Source: Rhodohalobacter sulfatireducens (GTDB lineage: Bacteria; Bacteroidota; Rhodothermia; Balneolales; Balneolaceae). Taken from it: a stretch of 64,000 nt of DNA. Position 1 is the stretch's first letter. Every line of letters starts with the position of its first letter. The notes beneath the pieces are model-generated. The model ran no database searches. It was not told the origin of the DNA and saw only the letters and a program-made list of their open reading frames with translations. Shown here one piece after another: positions 63,338 through 64,000 of the stretch. The translations under genes and the position numbers were made by a program. The DNA lies in NCBI RefSeq assembly GCF_022012475.1, contig NZ_JAKLWS010000007.1, forward strand, positions 62,001 to 126,000, given 5' to 3'.

Positions 63338-63985
63338 ATGCCCAACCAGTTTGATTTTATTGCAATAGAAGGTGTGATCGGCGCCGGTAAAACAACCTTG
63401 GCTCAGTTGTTGTCGGAAAGGAATAATGCCCGGCTTGTTTTGGAAAAGTTTGAGGAAAATCCATTTCTACCCAAATTTTATGAGGATCGAAAACGTTATG
63501 CCTTTCAGACACAGCTTGCTTTTTTAGCGAGCCGGTTCAAACAGCAGCAAAAAATGACCAATAAAGAGCTGTTTGATGAATTTATAATATCTGATTACAT
63601 CTTTGAAAAAGATCGTATCTTTGCAAGATTGAACCTGGATGAGGATGAATTGGCTTTATATGATAATATTTACGGAATAATGACCGGAATATCTGCAAAG
63701 CCCGATCTTGTTATTTATCTTCAGAGTTCGGTTGATCGATTGATGGAGAACATTGAAAATCGTGGAAGGGATTACGAGAAAAACATAACGCCCGATTATC
63801 TGCAAGAGTTGAGCGATGCCTATAATCATTTCTTTTATCACTATGAGAAGGCACCTTTAATTATTATCAATGCCACAAATGTCGATTTTCTCCACAATCC
63901 GGATCATCTTGTGTATTTAGAAGAGCAGATATTTGAACAACCGATAAGAAACAATACTCACATACAGATTATTCCCGATTCATAA
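63338..63985 (+). CDS. Deoxynucleoside kinase
   Basis: The 215-residue product has a P-loop AIEGVIGAGKTTLAQLL, EKFEENPFLPKFYEDRKRYAFQTQ, DYIFEKDRIFARLNLDEDELALYDNIY and LVIYLQSSVDRLMENIENRGRDYEKNI. These match the deoxyadenosine/deoxyguanosine kinase family. It salvages deoxynucleosides to monophosphates. It is complete in the window and probably co-transcribed with folB and folK. Confidence 0.94.
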   Translation: MPNQFDFIAIEGVIGAGKTTLAQLLSERNNARLVLEKFEENPFLPKFYEDRKRYAFQTQLAFLASRFKQQQKMTNKELFDEFIISDYIFEKDRIFARLNLDEDELALYDNIYGIMTGISAKPDLVIYLQSSVDRLMENIENRGRDYEKNITPDYLQELSDAYNHFFYHYEKAPLIIINATNVDFLHNPDHLVYLEEQIFEQPIRNNTHIQIIPDS

Positions 63986-64000
63986 TGATACGCTGGTTAC

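Noticed and set aside
1-64000. tRNA, rRNA, CRISPR, prophage and insertion sequence genes
   Set aside because: I read for repeat-spacer patterns, T-arm consensus GGTTCGAATCC and transposase-like frames and found none that is convincing.

Overview
The window reads as a chromosomal segment of a moderately A+T-rich bacterium of the Bacteroidota/Balneolota side of the tree. The signs are a type IX secretion (T9SS) C-terminal sorting domain, a SusC/SusD pair, a short Hc1 (histone H1-like) gene, many signal-peptide-II lipoproteins, an ECF sigma/anti-sigma/Spy-like cassette and the near absence of strong Shine-Dalgarno sequences. A marine or halophilic Balneolaceae-type genome is my best guess, but I have no 16S or marker tree. 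I see no tRNA, rRNA, CRISPR array, prophage or insertion sequence.

Layout. 1-3.8 kb: the tail of a T9SS-exported protein, then a lipoprotein fusing a DigH/GHL10-type glycosidase to an Amidase_2 peptidoglycan amidase. 3.8-12.4 kb (minus strand): a beta-propeller-like lipoprotein, then a six-gene set that looks like a regulated exopolysaccharide synthesis and export operon: receiver protein, TolC-like protein fused to a TIM-barrel glycosidase-like domain, HlyD-like adaptor with a SPOR domain, small receiver-like protein, REC-TackOD1-degenerate GGDEF regulator, and a processive family 2 glycosyltransferase. 12.8-18.1 kb: an orphan SusC/SusD pair with a long leader. 18.8-35.3 kb: mostly housekeeping and transport genes (isocitrate dehydrogenase family, UMF1-type MFS, Hc1, YdbS/YdbT-type PH proteins, creatininase family, GcvP, sodium:solute symporter, DUF72, class V aminotransferase, FAS1, PrfC) separated by palindromic intergenic repeats. 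35.6-47.4 kb: envelope genes, including a duplicated lipoprotein family, a CPBP-like protein, a GltS-type transporter, PlsC, GH43 and a zinc metalloprotease.

The most striking region is 47.5-56.6 kb. It is a five-gene minus-strand operon: a divergent sigma-factor-like protein, an anti-sigma-like soluble protein, then three tandem paralogues of about 780 residues. Each paralogue has a helical N-terminal domain, a Lon (S16)-like protease domain that keeps the Ser and Lys of the catalytic dyad, one transmembrane helix and an FG-GAP-like domain predicted to lie outside the membrane. The gene logic resembles the CRISPR-linked CalpL/CalpT/CalpS cascade (Lon protease, anti-sigma factor, sigma factor), but the sensor here appears to be extracytoplasmic. 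I regard this as the best candidate for an undescribed signalling system.

56.8-64 kb: a purine-type NCS2 permease, a single-domain response regulator, an ECF sigma/anti-sigma operon bracketed by two Spy/CpxP-like proteins, a membrane protein, the folate genes folB and folK, and a deoxynucleoside kinase.
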